Positions 32,100 to 42,275 are shown, counted from the first letter of the stretch. The stretch is DNA of 64,000 nucleotides from Vibrio salilacus (GCF_002811245.1 NZ_NIVQ01000015.1:25451-89450), one strand, 5' to 3'. The notes: generated by a model not told the origin, from the letters alone. Program-made: numbers and translations.

Positions 32100-32732
32100 T
32101 TAGCGGGTATAGGGCAGATTTAGGCTAGGTAGATCACCTTTTGTCAAACGAACGAACACCAGCGCCGCGGTAATGGCGTCTTGCAGAGCGTCGTGTTTGT
32201 CTTGCAGCGGTAAGTCTAAGTGGCGGCAAATGGTGTCCAAACTGAGGTCGAAATAGGCATTTGGTAAATGTTGCTCGAGCTTGTCGTGGTAAATTTGGCT
32301 CACTTCGATAAGTGGGTTTGGCAGTGGGAAACCAAGCTGTTTTAGACACGCCAAATCAAGAATCTTTTTGTCATAGCGAATATGGTAACCGACCAAAGGC
32401 CTTTTGCCTATGAAATCAATTAGTTGTAGAAGTGCTTGTTTCTCATTAATCCCATCAGCTAAGTCTTGGTGGCGAATCTTATGAATTTTCACTGAGCCAG
32501 AATCGAGCGATTGTGGCGCCCGTAAGCGCACTTCAAATGGCGCACTGGTTATGATTCGGTTGTCGATGATTTTGGTTGCCGCAATCGTGACTAACTCGGC
32601 TCGGTTGGGGTCGAGGCTGGTGGTCTCGCAATCGAGAGAGACAAATTCACCCTTCATGACCGAGTCAAACAAAGACTGATAGGGCGAGCCCTTGAGTTTG
32701 TAAAACCAATACCGACGCTGAAGCCAATTCAT
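32100..32732 (-). CDS. DnaQ-like 3'-5' exonuclease
   Basis: RNase T/DnaQ fold exonuclease of 210 residues. The DEDDh residues are visible: FVSLDCETTSLD (Exo I Asp/Glu), VGYHIRYDKKILD (Exo II Asp) and QDKHDALQDAITA (Exo III His/Asp). It resembles DNA polymerase III epsilon but is a stand-alone paralogue. It starts 9 nt after the cNMP/CBS/DUF294 gene, so the two are co-transcribed; this pair next to acs and actP is a recurring arrangement in marine gammaproteobacteria. A role in nucleotide signalling rather than DNA repair is possible but unproven. Confidence 0.9.
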   Translation of the reverse strand: MNWLQRRYWFYKLKGSPYQSLFDSVMKGEFVSLDCETTSLDPNRAELVTIAATKIIDNRIITSAPFEVRLRAPQSLDSGSVKIHKIRHQDLADGINEKQALLQLIDFIGKRPLVGYHIRYDKKILDLACLKQLGFPLPNPLIEVSQIYHDKLEQHLPNAYFDLSLDTICRHLDLPLQDKHDALQDAITAALVFVRLTKGDLPSLNLPYTR

Positions 32733-32741
32733 CGTAACCCC

Positions 32742-34568
32742 TTAATCTCGTATTTGATAATGGTAGCCCAAGAACTGCTTGAACTTTTTAATTACGTGTA
32801 GAGCGTGACGGAGCAAATCACGCTGCGTGCGATCGATTTGCTTAATATCAATACGGTTGTGGCTGTGTTGATGGGTCAATTGCTGATTTAAGCGCAACTT
32901 AAATAACAGCTTTAATGCTTCACTGAGGTTGTCTGCTGTTTCGGGTTCAAGGATTTTCCTGTTGCGTAGTGCTTCAATGCGCTCAAAGGTGTTTTTCTCT
33001 TCAATGCCATACTCAAGGGCTAAGGTGCGAATGCCATGGACAATAGGGAAGATGCCGCCACTTTTGACATCAAGGCCATCTTTGTCTTTTTTAACATTGC
33101 CAAACAGGGTTAACGGTAACGCAAATTGAAGCGCCGGACGCGAAAAGTCTTGTAGCGCTAACATGTTGTTTAACATGATTTGTTTAAGGTGTTGGCCAAT
33201 GGGCTCAAGTAACGTTTTGTTGCCTGCTACCGCGTGAGCATCGGTAAAAATCGCCAAATCCATGACGTGATCGGCAGAGGTCGGTTTTGACCAGTGACTG
33301 ATGGTTTTTTTCCAGTCACTCTGGTTTTGGACCCATTTGGGGTTGTTGACCATCACGTTGCCGGGACATAGAGGGTAACCGAGCTGCTGCAGCGTGTGAG
33401 TCAGTTGATCCATCACTGCCGCACATTGATGCCACTCAAAACCATCTTTAAGGATTAAGGCATTGTCTTGATCGGTTTTGAGAATTTGTTCCCCGCGGCC
33501 TTCAGAGCCTAAAACGATCAAGCAGCAGTGATCGTGAAGGGCGGGAGGAACAATCAGCTCAAAAGCTTTTTCGATGATCTGTTCATTAACGGCTGAAATC
33601 AGTTCCATAATAAAGCGGGTACGAATGCCGTTATTGAGTAGGCTTTCCACTAACTGACGCTGACGATTGGAAGCCAATGCCAGTTCTTCGATGCTACTGG
33701 CGCGAGCAATACTTAAGCTCAGTACATGTGAGTGAGTTGAAAAAGCGCTTAAAATCTGTGTCATATCGAGCATGCCGACGGCCTCTTTGCCATCAGAGAC
33801 CATCACGCGCTTCATGCGCTGGCGCGTCATCTTGATCATGGCATTAAAGAGAAACTCGCCGTTTTCGACGTGCACTACGGGAAAAGTGGCGATCTTGCCG
33901 ACCGGAGTATCGAGTGGATGGTCATCGAGCATCACCGCGTGCAGCATATTGGTGCGAGTAATAATGCCGTAAGGCAGCGCGTGGTGGTTGTCGACAAGCC
34001 TGATGTCATTGTTGTTGAGTTTGACCAATGCTGAATCGAGGCCATTGTCTTTGAGTGTTTGCGTGACTTGATTGAGCGGTTGATCCGGAGAGAAAATCAT
34101 CGGCGGATGATAAATCTCTTTATCCACCTTAGTTAAAATGAATTCGGCTAGGTTTTGCTGCTGCTGCGCAGTTTCGATCAGAGCTTGCCTACGAGCGAGG
34201 TTGTTGTCGAAGTAAGCGGCAAATTGGCCATTGTCGTGATACAACTCAAGAAATATCGACTTAGGTAGCAGATAAGAGAGGGTGTCTTCAAGTGCGATAT
34301 AACGGTGCTTGATGGTGTTATCAAGCAACGAACGCACATCAAACAGATCGTCATTGGCGTAGTGGGCAAAAATCTCTTTATTATCTTGCGAACGCTCCTC
34401 GACGGCTCCTTTGATCAAAATATGCAGGTGTTGGCTTTCAGCGCCCGGCTTTAGAAGGATTTCATTGGTGCGAAAATAAGCGACATCCAATGATTCTCTC
34501 AATTTCTTTTGTTGCGATACATTGAGACGATCAAATGGAGGGGAGTGCATATTAAATTTTTCTGGCAT
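32742..34568 (-). CDS. cNMP-binding/CBS/DUF294 putative nucleotidyltransferase
   Basis: About 608 residues with four parts: an N-terminal cyclic-nucleotide-binding-like domain (about 10-125, with the LLKPGAESQHLHILIKGAVEE core), two CBS repeats (about 150-270), a DUF294 GlnD-like nucleotidyltransferase region with VLGSEGRGEQILKTDQDNAL carrying the G-S and D-x-D residues, and a helical C-terminal DUF294 part. No target is known. The start at 34568 (MPEKFNMHSPPF) is preferred to an ATG 15 codons upstream, which lacks a ribosome site. Co-transcribed with the exonuclease; divergent from the MFS gene. Confidence 0.87.
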   Translation of the reverse strand: MPEKFNMHSPPFDRLNVSQQKKLRESLDVAYFRTNEILLKPGAESQHLHILIKGAVEERSQDNKEIFAHYANDDLFDVRSLLDNTIKHRYIALEDTLSYLLPKSIFLELYHDNGQFAAYFDNNLARRQALIETAQQQQNLAEFILTKVDKEIYHPPMIFSPDQPLNQVTQTLKDNGLDSALVKLNNNDIRLVDNHHALPYGIITRTNMLHAVMLDDHPLDTPVGKIATFPVVHVENGEFLFNAMIKMTRQRMKRVMVSDGKEAVGMLDMTQILSAFSTHSHVLSLSIARASSIEELALASNRQRQLVESLLNNGIRTRFIMELISAVNEQIIEKAFELIVPPALHDHCCLIVLGSEGRGEQILKTDQDNALILKDGFEWHQCAAVMDQLTHTLQQLGYPLCPGNVMVNNPKWVQNQSDWKKTISHWSKPTSADHVMDLAIFTDAHAVAGNKTLLEPIGQHLKQIMLNNMLALQDFSRPALQFALPLTLFGNVKKDKDGLDVKSGGIFPIVHGIRTLALEYGIEEKNTFERIEALRNRKILEPETADNLSEALKLLFKLRLNQQLTHQHSHNRIDIKQIDRTQRDLLRHALHVIKKFKQFLGYHYQIRD

Positions 34569-34759
34569 TGCGAACCCACACTGCAAACTCTGTATCTCTT
34601 CAGTGTGCCGCATTTGACGCGTTGTGCCAGACGACTTTGGTCGAACTGCTGCTATTGATTGACAATAAGGAAACGCATTGGTGCGAATTGTTCCCTTTTA
34701 AATTCAAACCAAGCCAACGATAATACCGTTGCCCCACACTTTTGTTTCAAGAGGTCATC

Positions 34760-35944
34760 ATGTTTACCCCTTCCCCTTACGGTTGGATTTCACAGTATTT
34801 TGTCGGTTTCTTTTTTGCCTATGGTGTCTATTTGCCATTTTGGGCGTTGTGGTTTGAAGAGCAGGGGGTATCGGCAACGGATATCGGCTTGTTAATTGGT
34901 CTTGGCTTTGCCACGCGCTGCCTTGTCAATATGCTCCTGACGCCACGGATTCATAAAGTCGAACACTTGATGCCAGCACTGCGTTGGTTGAGTTTCGCCT
35001 CGATTTTGTTTATCGGTTTCCATTTTTTTACCGGGGGAAGCTTTTGGTTAATGGCGCTGGCGACCGTATTGTTTAACTTGTGCTGTGGTCCGGCCGTGCC
35101 ATTGTCTGACGCGATGGCAAACTATTACGCGCGTATTAACATGCTTGATTATGGTCGTACTCGCTTATGGGGGTCGGTTGCGTTTATTGCCGGTTCAACG
35201 GCCGTGGGCTTTTTAGTGGCTCAATATGGCAGTGACATGATTTTGTATACCGCGTTGGCTGGGGTGGTGTTTGCGCTGTTGTTCTCATTGCGCAGTATCA
35301 ACCCAATGCCAGTGACAACCAGTGAAGAAAACACCGAGCGCCCAAAATTAACCGAGTTGCTTCGCGAGTTGCCAGTGATCAAATTCCTGATCTTGGCCGC
35401 TCTGATTCAGGGCAGTCACGCCGCCTATTACAGTTTTAGTTCTATCTATTGGAAAGAGGCGGGTTATTCAGAAGATATTATTGGTTACTTGTGGAGTTTA
35501 GGGGTTGTCGCCGAAGTTGCCGTGTTTGCGCTGAGCAAACGTTTGTTTTCGGGATGGAGCTTGCGCGCGCTGTTCATGGTTGCATCGATTGGCGTTATTG
35601 TTCGTTGGGGGCTCACGGCATCAACCACGGTGTTACTGGGCTTGGTGCTTATCCAATTGTTACACGGGGTGACGTTTGCCATGGCTCATATTGCGGCTAT
35701 TCAGTATATCCAGCATTCTGAGCAGCGTAAGATGGTGGCTCTGCAAGCACTATACAATGCCATTCCTCTGGGGGCTTTTATTGCCCTAATGACCACCTTA
35801 AGTGGTTGGGGCTATGAGAATTGGGGCGCGAATGTGTTTTGGGTCATGGCGGCGATGGGGGTATTAGCGTTATTTATTCGTTTAGATCCTCAGCCACATA
35901 ATGTTAAGCAAGTGCTTAAAGCGGAGCCTAATGCACAGAATTAA
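34760..35944 (+). CDS. MFS transporter of the phenylpropionate/nucleoside (HcaT-like) type
   Basis: About 394 residues with 12 predicted membrane spans and little else. The N terminus SPYGWISQYFVGFFFAYGVYLPFWALW and the LSDAMANYYARINMLDYGRTRLWGSVAFI stretch are characteristic of the MFS_1-like HcaT family. Substrate is unknown. The ATG at 34760 has AGAGG 6 bases upstream and replaces a TTG-initiated longer frame. Ends in a strong terminator before crbS. Confidence 0.82.
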   Translation: MFTPSPYGWISQYFVGFFFAYGVYLPFWALWFEEQGVSATDIGLLIGLGFATRCLVNMLLTPRIHKVEHLMPALRWLSFASILFIGFHFFTGGSFWLMALATVLFNLCCGPAVPLSDAMANYYARINMLDYGRTRLWGSVAFIAGSTAVGFLVAQYGSDMILYTALAGVVFALLFSLRSINPMPVTTSEENTERPKLTELLRELPVIKFLILAALIQGSHAAYYSFSSIYWKEAGYSEDIIGYLWSLGVVAEVAVFALSKRLFSGWSLRALFMVASIGVIVRWGLTASTTVLLGLVLIQLLHGVTFAMAHIAAIQYIQHSEQRKMVALQALYNAIPLGAFIALMTTLSGWGYENWGANVFWVMAAMGVLALFIRLDPQPHNVKQVLKAEPNAQN

Positions 35945-35980
35945 CCCTATCTGATTGAGTTGACTGCGTATCCTTAGTTA

Positions 35981-36016
35981 AATAAACCCTCTCCATTGCG
36001 AGAGGGTTTATTTTTT
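35981..36016 (+). terminator. Rho-independent terminator after the MFS gene
   Basis: A 13-bp stem (35981-35993 with 36000-36012), 6-nt loop and T run, 37 bases after the stop codon. Confidence 0.88.
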
Positions 36017-36055
36017 ATTGCGATCCATGAACTCAAAATAAGATAAGGATATCTG

Positions 36056-39000
36056 ATGCAAGGTTGGTTGGTGATCACCGTATCGCTGTTGTATCTCGGT
36101 TTATTGTTCGTTATTGCTTGGTACGGTGATAGACGCCCTTCATGGCTAGCGAGTTGGCGCCCTTGGGTATACAGCTTATCAATAGCGGTTTACTGTACCT
36201 CATGGACCTTTTACGGCACGGTAGGGCAAGCCAGTAGTAACCCTTGGTCATTTCTTCCTATCTATATCGCGCCGATTTTAGTCTTTACTTTGGGTTGGCG
36301 AGTTCTTGCGCGGTTAATTTTGACGGCGAAACGTGAACACATTACCTCGATTGCGGATTTCATTGCGGCTCGCTATGGTAAATCACAAGGTTTGGCTGTC
36401 GCGGTAACGGTGATAGCGGTGGTGGGCATCTTGCCCTATATCGCTCTGCAACTGCGCGGCATTACCATGGGACTCGAGATCATCGCGCCCGATTTATCGG
36501 TCCAATTTAAAAGTTTGGGCTTTGATGTGTCTTGGTTTGTAGTGCTCGCTTTAGCCATGTTCACCATGTTATTTGGTACTCGACACATCGACAACACCGA
36601 GCACCATCGCGGAATGATGATGGCGATTGCGTTTGAATCGATTATTAAGCTGGTGGCGTTTCTGGTTGTTGGTGTGTTTATCCTCTTTCTGGCGTTAAAG
36701 CGCACTGATGTCGAATTGCTTGAGGTGGCGCGTCAAACCTATCAAGCGCCCAACTTTCCGACCTTATTGATTCATACTGTACTGACCATGCTCGCAATAG
36801 TCTGTCTGCCGCGTCAGTTCCATACTATGGTGGTCGAAAATGAACGTGCGCAAGATTTACATACCGCGCGCTGGCTATTCCCTATCTATCTGATTTTGAT
36901 GGGGCTGTTTGTGTTGCCGATTGCTTGGGTGGGGCAGGCACTATTAAGCGATGTTAGTCCGGATACTTATGTAATCAGCTTGCCGATGGCGGTAGGCGCA
37001 TCAGATATAGCACTACTTGCGTTTTTGGGCGGTACATCAGCCGCCAGTGGTATGGTGATCGTGTCAACCATTGCGTTGGCGATCATGGTCTCCAATGACT
37101 TGGTGATGCCGCTCTTATTGCGTCGTATGCGCTTAGCGCAACGCACTCATCGCCATTTCTCTGAGTTATTACTCGTCATTCGCCGTGGCTTAATTCTGCT
37201 GTTGCTCCTTGGCGCTTGGGGTTTTTATCAAGTGTTAGGAAGTATTCACTCACTTTCAGCAATAGGCTTCCTGTCGTTTGCGGCGATCACGCAATTTGCA
37301 CCGGCGTTGCTCGGCGGTATGTATTGGCGCCAAGGCAATCGTAAAGGGGTTTATGTCGGTTTAGCGGTCGGTTTTACCTTGTGGCTGATCACCTTAATGA
37401 GTCAAACCGGCATATTGGCTGGCAGTGCAGAAAATAATTTTCTTTTGTGGATGATTACTCCACCTGAGTGGTTGCAAGCGCTGGAAGTGAAAAATTCCGA
37501 CTGGGGCATTGTGCTGAGTGTTGCACTCAATAGTTTGTGTTACGTGGTGGTTTCCATGCTAACGCGCGCTAGCCTCAGTGAGCGCTTACAGTCGGCCTCT
37601 TTCATTGGTACCCCCTTGCCTGAAAGTGAAAACATGAGCTTGTATCAAAGCCGTGTCACGGTCGGTGAGTTAGAAATGCTGGCGTCGCGTTTTGTTGGTC
37701 GCCAGCGAGTACGCAGCGCATTTCGTCAGTATTGGCAACAGCAACGTGAAACCTTAATGCCCAACCAGCAAGCGCCATCAACCCTGATTCGCCATACTGA
37801 AAGGGTCTTAGCTGGGGTATTTGGTGCTTCATCGGCTAAGTTAGTCCTTACTTCGGCTTTGCAAGGTCGTAATATGCAGCTTGAAGAGGTCGCGACCATT
37901 GTCGATGAAGCGTCGGAGCTGTATGACTTTAGCCGTGGCTTACTGCAAGGAGCGATTGAGCACATTGGCCAAGGCATTGCGGTGGTAGACAAGCAATTAC
38001 GTTTGGTGGCTTGGAATCAGCGTTATCTAGAGCTGTTTACTTTTCCGGCAGGGCTGATTCAGGTTGGCAGGCCGATTGCGGATGTGATTCGACACAATGC
38101 CGAGCAGGGCTTATGTGGTCCGGGTGACCCAGAAGAGCATGTACGTCGCCGAGTGTATTATCTTGATCAAGGGTCGCGGCATACCTCTTCTCGCGTGCGA
38201 CCTGATGGACGGGTGATTGAGGTGCAAGGTAATCCTATGCCGGGCGGCGGGTTTGTTATGAGCTTTACCGATATTACGGTCTTTCGCGATGCAGAACAGG
38301 CGCTCAAAGAGGCGAACGAAACCCTTGAAGAGCGAGTAACAGCGCGAACTCAAGAACTTGAGCAGATGAACAAAAAACTCGTGACGGCGACTCAGCGCTC
38401 TGAACATGAATCTCAATCCAAATCACGCTTTTTGGCGGCGGTGAGTCACGACTTGATGCAGCCGCTCAATGCTGCGCGGTTGTTCGCCTCTTCTTTGTCT
38501 GAAGTGGCGAAAGATCCAGAGACAAAGCAGTTGTCGCAATACATCGAAAGTGCTTTGGGCGCGGCGGAAGACTTGATTGGTGATCTGCTCGATATCTCGC
38601 GTTTAGAGTCGGGTAAGTTAGACGTTCAGGTGCACAGTTTTGCGCTTAACGATGTTCTGGCGAACCTCAATGCGGAGTTTGCTGCACTGGCTAAGCAGCA
38701 AGGGGTTGAGTTCTCGATGATACCGAGTCACTTGATTGTCCAGTCTGATCCGAAGTTATTACGTCGGGTAGTGCAAAACTTCCTGACTAATGCGTTTCGC
38801 TACAACCCTAAAGGGAAAGTGGTGCTCGGTGTGCGCCGTATTGGTGGCCAGGCTCGCATTGATGTATGGGACAACGGTGTTGGTATTGATGAGGATAAAC
38901 AACAAGAAATTTTTGAGGAATTCAATCGCGGCAATCAAGTTCGTTCAGATCAAGGTTTAGGGTTAGGATTGGCCATTTCGAAAGGAATCGCCCATGTATT

Positions 39001-39484
39001 AGGCCATCAGATCACCATGCGTTCATGGCCCGGTAAAGGCAGCGTTTTTTCCATTACCCTAGCGCGTGGTGAAACAGTGATTGAGCCAATGACACTGATA
39101 CCGATCGTCAACCATTCTGATATTAGCCATCTCAAAGTGCTTTGTGTCGATAATGAGCAAGATATCTTAGTCGGGATGGAAAATCTGCTTGGGCGTTGGG
39201 GGTGTGATGTTCGTATCGCGGTCGATTTGGTCTCAAGCTTACAACAGATAGAGACCGACTGGGTTCCGGATGTGATTTTGTCTGATTACCGATTAGACAA
39301 TGGGCGTACAGGTTTAGAAGTGCTGCAGCAATGCCGTCTGCGTTTAGGCGATCGCTTTATCGGCGTCATTATCAGCGCTGATCGTACCGATGATATGTTG
39401 GATGGGATTAAGTCGAATGGGTTTGGCTTTATTACTAAGCCAGTTAAACCCCTTAAGTTAAGAGCGGTATTGAATCGGGTCTAG
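36056..39484 (+). CDS. crbS: Hybrid sensor kinase CrbS with sodium/solute symporter domain
   Basis: Membrane sensor of the acetate switch; in Vibrio cholerae CrbS with CrbR turns on acs. The 1142 residues start with about 13 membrane spans of the sodium:solute symporter fold (1 to about 510), then a linker, a PAS-like domain (about 635-745), a coiled coil, a DHp helix with SHDLMQPLNAARLF (His798), an ATPase domain (WDNGVGIDEDKQQEIFEEF, GLGLGLAISKG) and a C-terminal receiver with Asp1077 in LSDYRLDNGRTG. AAGGATAT precedes the ATG. The partner crbR lies 3.6 kb away beyond actP on the opposite strand. Confidence 0.92.
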   Translation: MQGWLVITVSLLYLGLLFVIAWYGDRRPSWLASWRPWVYSLSIAVYCTSWTFYGTVGQASSNPWSFLPIYIAPILVFTLGWRVLARLILTAKREHITSIADFIAARYGKSQGLAVAVTVIAVVGILPYIALQLRGITMGLEIIAPDLSVQFKSLGFDVSWFVVLALAMFTMLFGTRHIDNTEHHRGMMMAIAFESIIKLVAFLVVGVFILFLALKRTDVELLEVARQTYQAPNFPTLLIHTVLTMLAIVCLPRQFHTMVVENERAQDLHTARWLFPIYLILMGLFVLPIAWVGQALLSDVSPDTYVISLPMAVGASDIALLAFLGGTSAASGMVIVSTIALAIMVSNDLVMPLLLRRMRLAQRTHRHFSELLLVIRRGLILLLLLGAWGFYQVLGSIHSLSAIGFLSFAAITQFAPALLGGMYWRQGNRKGVYVGLAVGFTLWLITLMSQTGILAGSAENNFLLWMITPPEWLQALEVKNSDWGIVLSVALNSLCYVVVSMLTRASLSERLQSASFIGTPLPESENMSLYQSRVTVGELEMLASRFVGRQRVRSAFRQYWQQQRETLMPNQQAPSTLIRHTERVLAGVFGASSAKLVLTSALQGRNMQLEEVATIVDEASELYDFSRGLLQGAIEHIGQGIAVVDKQLRLVAWNQRYLELFTFPAGLIQVGRPIADVIRHNAEQGLCGPGDPEEHVRRRVYYLDQGSRHTSSRVRPDGRVIEVQGNPMPGGGFVMSFTDITVFRDAEQALKEANETLEERVTARTQELEQMNKKLVTATQRSEHESQSKSRFLAAVSHDLMQPLNAARLFASSLSEVAKDPETKQLSQYIESALGAAEDLIGDLLDISRLESGKLDVQVHSFALNDVLANLNAEFAALAKQQGVEFSMIPSHLIVQSDPKLLRRVVQNFLTNAFRYNPKGKVVLGVRRIGGQARIDVWDNGVGIDEDKQQEIFEEFNRGNQVRSDQGLGLGLAISKGIAHVLGHQITMRSWPGKGSVFSITLARGETVIEPMTLIPIVNHSDISHLKVLCVDNEQDILVGMENLLGRWGCDVRIAVDLVSSLQQIETDWVPDVILSDYRLDNGRTGLEVLQQCRLRLGDRFIGVIISADRTDDMLDGIKSNGFGFITKPVKPLKLRAVLNRV

Positions 39485-39565
39485 CAATGGGCTTTTCTGT
39501 TCGAAATGGCGGCATTGTTATTGTTGATAAAGAGGTTGACGTGAAGGCGTCAACCTCGCAACTCG

Positions 39566-40048
39566 CTACTCGGTAAACAACGTTTCGTATCTAACAAACG
39601 GGGTTTGGGTTTCGCCATAGTAGAGCGCGCCGTCGGCTTGAATGGCTACCCGCAGCCAGCTCTCTTCAGATGCAGAGGTTGGCAATGAGATAAACCATGT
39701 TTTGCCACTGCTATCGGTTGCTTGCATATCAATCGGTTGCGCGATCTGTTCTTGTTGTGCCACCAGAGAGAGTTTGACCCCTTCTAATGGAAAAGCGGAC
39801 TTCAGTGATAAGTCTAAGCTTTGTGCGGTTCTCTTTTCTGAGCGAAATTGCACTTTAAATTCACCGTTATTCATATCACACAAGCCACTGGTATAACGAC
39901 AGTTAGACTTGGCCGCTAGTTTATAGCTTTTTCCCTCTTGTGCGGCGTGTGGTTTTTCACTCAGTGCCACATCCGTGCCGAAATAGGCAATGATCGATAG
40001 AATAGGGGCGATCAGTAACGCAATGATTAAGTGCTTATTTTTGAACAT
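39566..40048 (-). CDS. Conserved hypothetical membrane-anchored protein
   Basis: 160 residues: a short cytoplasmic start, one hydrophobic segment at about 7-26, then a soluble part likely in the periplasm with two Cys (CRYTSGLCDMNNGEF) that could form a disulfide, and a beta-rich remainder. I do not recognise a family. It lies between crbS and actP, on the actP strand but after the actP terminator, about 95 bp downstream of it. Context suggests a tie to the acetate locus, which is inference only. Confidence 0.7.
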   Translation of the reverse strand: MFKNKHLIIALLIAPILSIIAYFGTDVALSEKPHAAQEGKSYKLAAKSNCRYTSGLCDMNNGEFKVQFRSEKRTAQSLDLSLKSAFPLEGVKLSLVAQQEQIAQPIDMQATDSSGKTWFISLPTSASEESWLRVAIQADGALYYGETQTPFVRYETLFTE

Positions 40049-40101
40049 CTTGGCTTCCTTGCTACAACAGACTTTGATTACGGTAACTGAAAACAGAGAA
40101 T

Positions 40102-40125
40102 AAAAAAGCCCCGAACGGGGCTTTT
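40102..40125 (-). terminator. Rho-independent terminator of actP
   Basis: A 9-bp stem (AAAAGCCCC with GGGGCTTTT, 40104-40112 and 40117-40125) around a GAAC loop region, with six Ts following on the minus strand. It lies 19 bases after the actP stop. Confidence 0.88.
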
Positions 40126-40143
40126 GTGTGTTGGGTATTATTA

Positions 40144-41871
40144 TTAGTGGTCGACGGCTTCTCCCGCCCCTGAAGGCATGCGGACATGTTCAACCAAGTC
40201 TTTCACTTCTTGTGGTGTTTCAGCCGTTACTTTTGATACTGCAAATGCCACGATGAAGTTAAACAGTGCACCAATAGCGCCAAATGCATTTGGTTCGATG
40301 CCTAGGAACCAGTTGCTGCCCCAGCTTTCTAGGTATGTCCAATCGGCAACAAACAGAATGCCTTTGTGTTGGAATACGTAGAATAGTGTGATGGTAATAC
40401 CGGCGATCATACCGGCGATGGCGCCTTCCTTGTTGATGTTTTTACTGAAAATGCCCATCATCAACGCCGGGAAGATAGAGGATGCCGCCAGGCCGAACGC
40501 CAGAGCAACCGTACCGGCGGCAAAGCCTGGCGGATTGAGTCCGAGATAACCAGCCACTGCAATCGCAACGGCCATCGAGATCCGACTCGCCAGCAGTTCT
40601 TTCTTCTCTGAGATGTTTGGATTGATGACGCCTTTTATCAAGTCATGGGATATCGCCGACGAGATAGCCAGCAACAGACCCGCTGCGGTAGAAAGCGCTG
40701 CGGCTAAACCACCCGCTGCAACCAGTGCAATCACCCAGTTGGGTAGCTTGGCGATTTCTGGGTTAGCCAGCACCATGATGTCACGATCCACTTTGAGTTC
40801 ATTGGTCGCCGCATTTGATGTGTACTGGATATTGCCATCGCCGTTCTTGTCATCAAAACCTAGCAGCCCTGTTTTCTCCCAGTTCTTGAACCAGTCAGGA
40901 CGTTCATCATACGCAAGGTGTTGGCCTGGGGCAGGGTTAACCGTATCCATTAGGTTTAGACGTGCCATTGCAGAAACGGCAGGGGCGGTTGTGTACAAAA
41001 TCGCGATGAAGAACAGTGCCCAACCTGCGGAAGTACGCGCATCACGTACTTTAGGTACGGTGAAGAAGCGAATAATTACGTGCGGTAGGCCTGCCGTACC
41101 TATCATCAGAGACATAGTATAAACAAACATGTTTAACGTATCGCCACGGACGTGGGTTGTGTACTCGGTAAAACCGAGTTCGGTGACCACCTGGTCGAGC
41201 CTATCGAGTAAGTAGACATCGGTTCCGGTCATGGTACTCCCTAAGCCGAGTTGCGGTATTGGGTTACCTGTCAGTTGCAGAGAGATAAAGATTGCTGGAA
41301 TAGTGTAAGCAAGAATGAGTACGCAATATTGCGCTATCTGCGTGTAGGTGATCCCTTTCATGCCGCCCATGACGGCGTACATGAAGACGATACACATACC
41401 AATCAATAGACCCGTTGAGTAGTCCACTTCAAGGAAGCGACCGAAGGCAACGCCAACGCCTTTCATCTGACCGATAACATAAGTGACCGAGGCGATAATA
41501 AGACAGATAACCGCCACGATACGCGCCGTGTTCGAGTAGAAGCGTTCACCGACAAACTCAGGTACGGTAAATTTACCAAACTTGCGTAAGTACGGTGCAA
41601 GTAGTAGTGCAAGTAGTACGTAACCGCCAGTCCAGCCCATAAGGAAAACGCTGCCGCCGTAACCCATAAAGGCAATCAGACCCGCCATTGAGATGAACGA
41701 TGCCGCAGACATCCAATCAGCAGCGGTTGCCATACCGTTAGCGATTGGGTTTACCCCACCGCCGGCTACGTAGAATTCTTTCGTTGATCCGGCACGTGCC
41801 CAAATCGCAATACCGATGTAAAGGACAAAGGTGGCACCAACAACAAGATAAGTGATTGTTTTCAAATCCAT
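40144..41871 (-). CDS. actP: Cation/acetate symporter ActP
   Basis: Sodium-coupled uptake of acetate (and likely other short monocarboxylates). 575 residues with about 13 spans of the SSS family; the first span is followed by EFYVAGGGVNPIANGMATAADWMSA, and the AAGGLAAALSTAAGLLLAISSAISHDL segment is the usual sodium-site helix region. The DUF4212 small subunit gene lies 12 nt upstream, so both are one transcript. GGAG lies 9 bases before the ATG. Works with acs and CrbSR. Confidence 0.93.
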   Translation of the reverse strand: MDLKTITYLVVGATFVLYIGIAIWARAGSTKEFYVAGGGVNPIANGMATAADWMSAASFISMAGLIAFMGYGGSVFLMGWTGGYVLLALLLAPYLRKFGKFTVPEFVGERFYSNTARIVAVICLIIASVTYVIGQMKGVGVAFGRFLEVDYSTGLLIGMCIVFMYAVMGGMKGITYTQIAQYCVLILAYTIPAIFISLQLTGNPIPQLGLGSTMTGTDVYLLDRLDQVVTELGFTEYTTHVRGDTLNMFVYTMSLMIGTAGLPHVIIRFFTVPKVRDARTSAGWALFFIAILYTTAPAVSAMARLNLMDTVNPAPGQHLAYDERPDWFKNWEKTGLLGFDDKNGDGNIQYTSNAATNELKVDRDIMVLANPEIAKLPNWVIALVAAGGLAAALSTAAGLLLAISSAISHDLIKGVINPNISEKKELLASRISMAVAIAVAGYLGLNPPGFAAGTVALAFGLAASSIFPALMMGIFSKNINKEGAIAGMIAGITITLFYVFQHKGILFVADWTYLESWGSNWFLGIEPNAFGAIGALFNFIVAFAVSKVTAETPQEVKDLVEHVRMPSGAGEAVDH

Positions 41872-41883
41872 CTGAACTACTCC

Positions 41884-42147
41884 TTACTCGTCCACATTAA
41901 ATTCGCGATCTAACTGACGCATCTTCCACGCGTAGTAGAAAATAATACCTAGAAAGGTGTAGATAGAGCCTTGTTGTGCAAACCAGAAGCCTAACTTGTA
42001 ACCGCCTATTTGAATTTGGTTAAGCTGTTCGACAAATAAAATGCCGCAGCCAAATGAAACGACAAACCAGACGATTAATAGTGAAATCATCAGCTTTACG
42101 TTCTTGTCCCAATAGGCCTTGGCTCGTTCCTGACTATCAAACGCCAT
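41884..42147 (-). CDS. DUF4212 small subunit of solute:sodium symporter
   Basis: 87 residues with two membrane spans (about 18-40 and 53-74), beginning FDSQERAKAYWDKN and including FGCGILFVEQLN, the hallmark of the small subunit that accompanies ActP-like symporters. Translated just ahead of actP with 12 nt between. AAGGAG lies 8 bases before the ATG. Confidence 0.9.
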   Translation of the reverse strand: MAFDSQERAKAYWDKNVKLMISLLIVWFVVSFGCGILFVEQLNQIQIGGYKLGFWFAQQGSIYTFLGIIFYYAWKMRQLDREFNVDE

Positions 42148-42248
42148 TGCCGTCTCCTTATGTGATTGTTGTTAATAAAATGTTTCAATATCTACATTAG
42201 CAAGGGTTGGGCAAGAACTCTTTTCAACTTTAGTCGCGAGTATGAAAA

Positions 42249-42275
42249 CAAAAAGCGTCCGTATAACGGACGCTT
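42249..42275 (-). terminator. Rho-independent terminator downstream of the MarC gene
   Basis: A perfect 10-bp stem (42253-42262 with 42266-42275) with a 3-nt loop and a T-rich run on the minus strand. It separates the MarC-family gene from the DUF4212-actP unit. Confidence 0.8.

Noticed and set aside
40613..41122. 169-residue open frame antisense to actP
   Set aside because: Fully within actP, Ala/Ser-rich by mirror of membrane codons, no ribosome site or homology.
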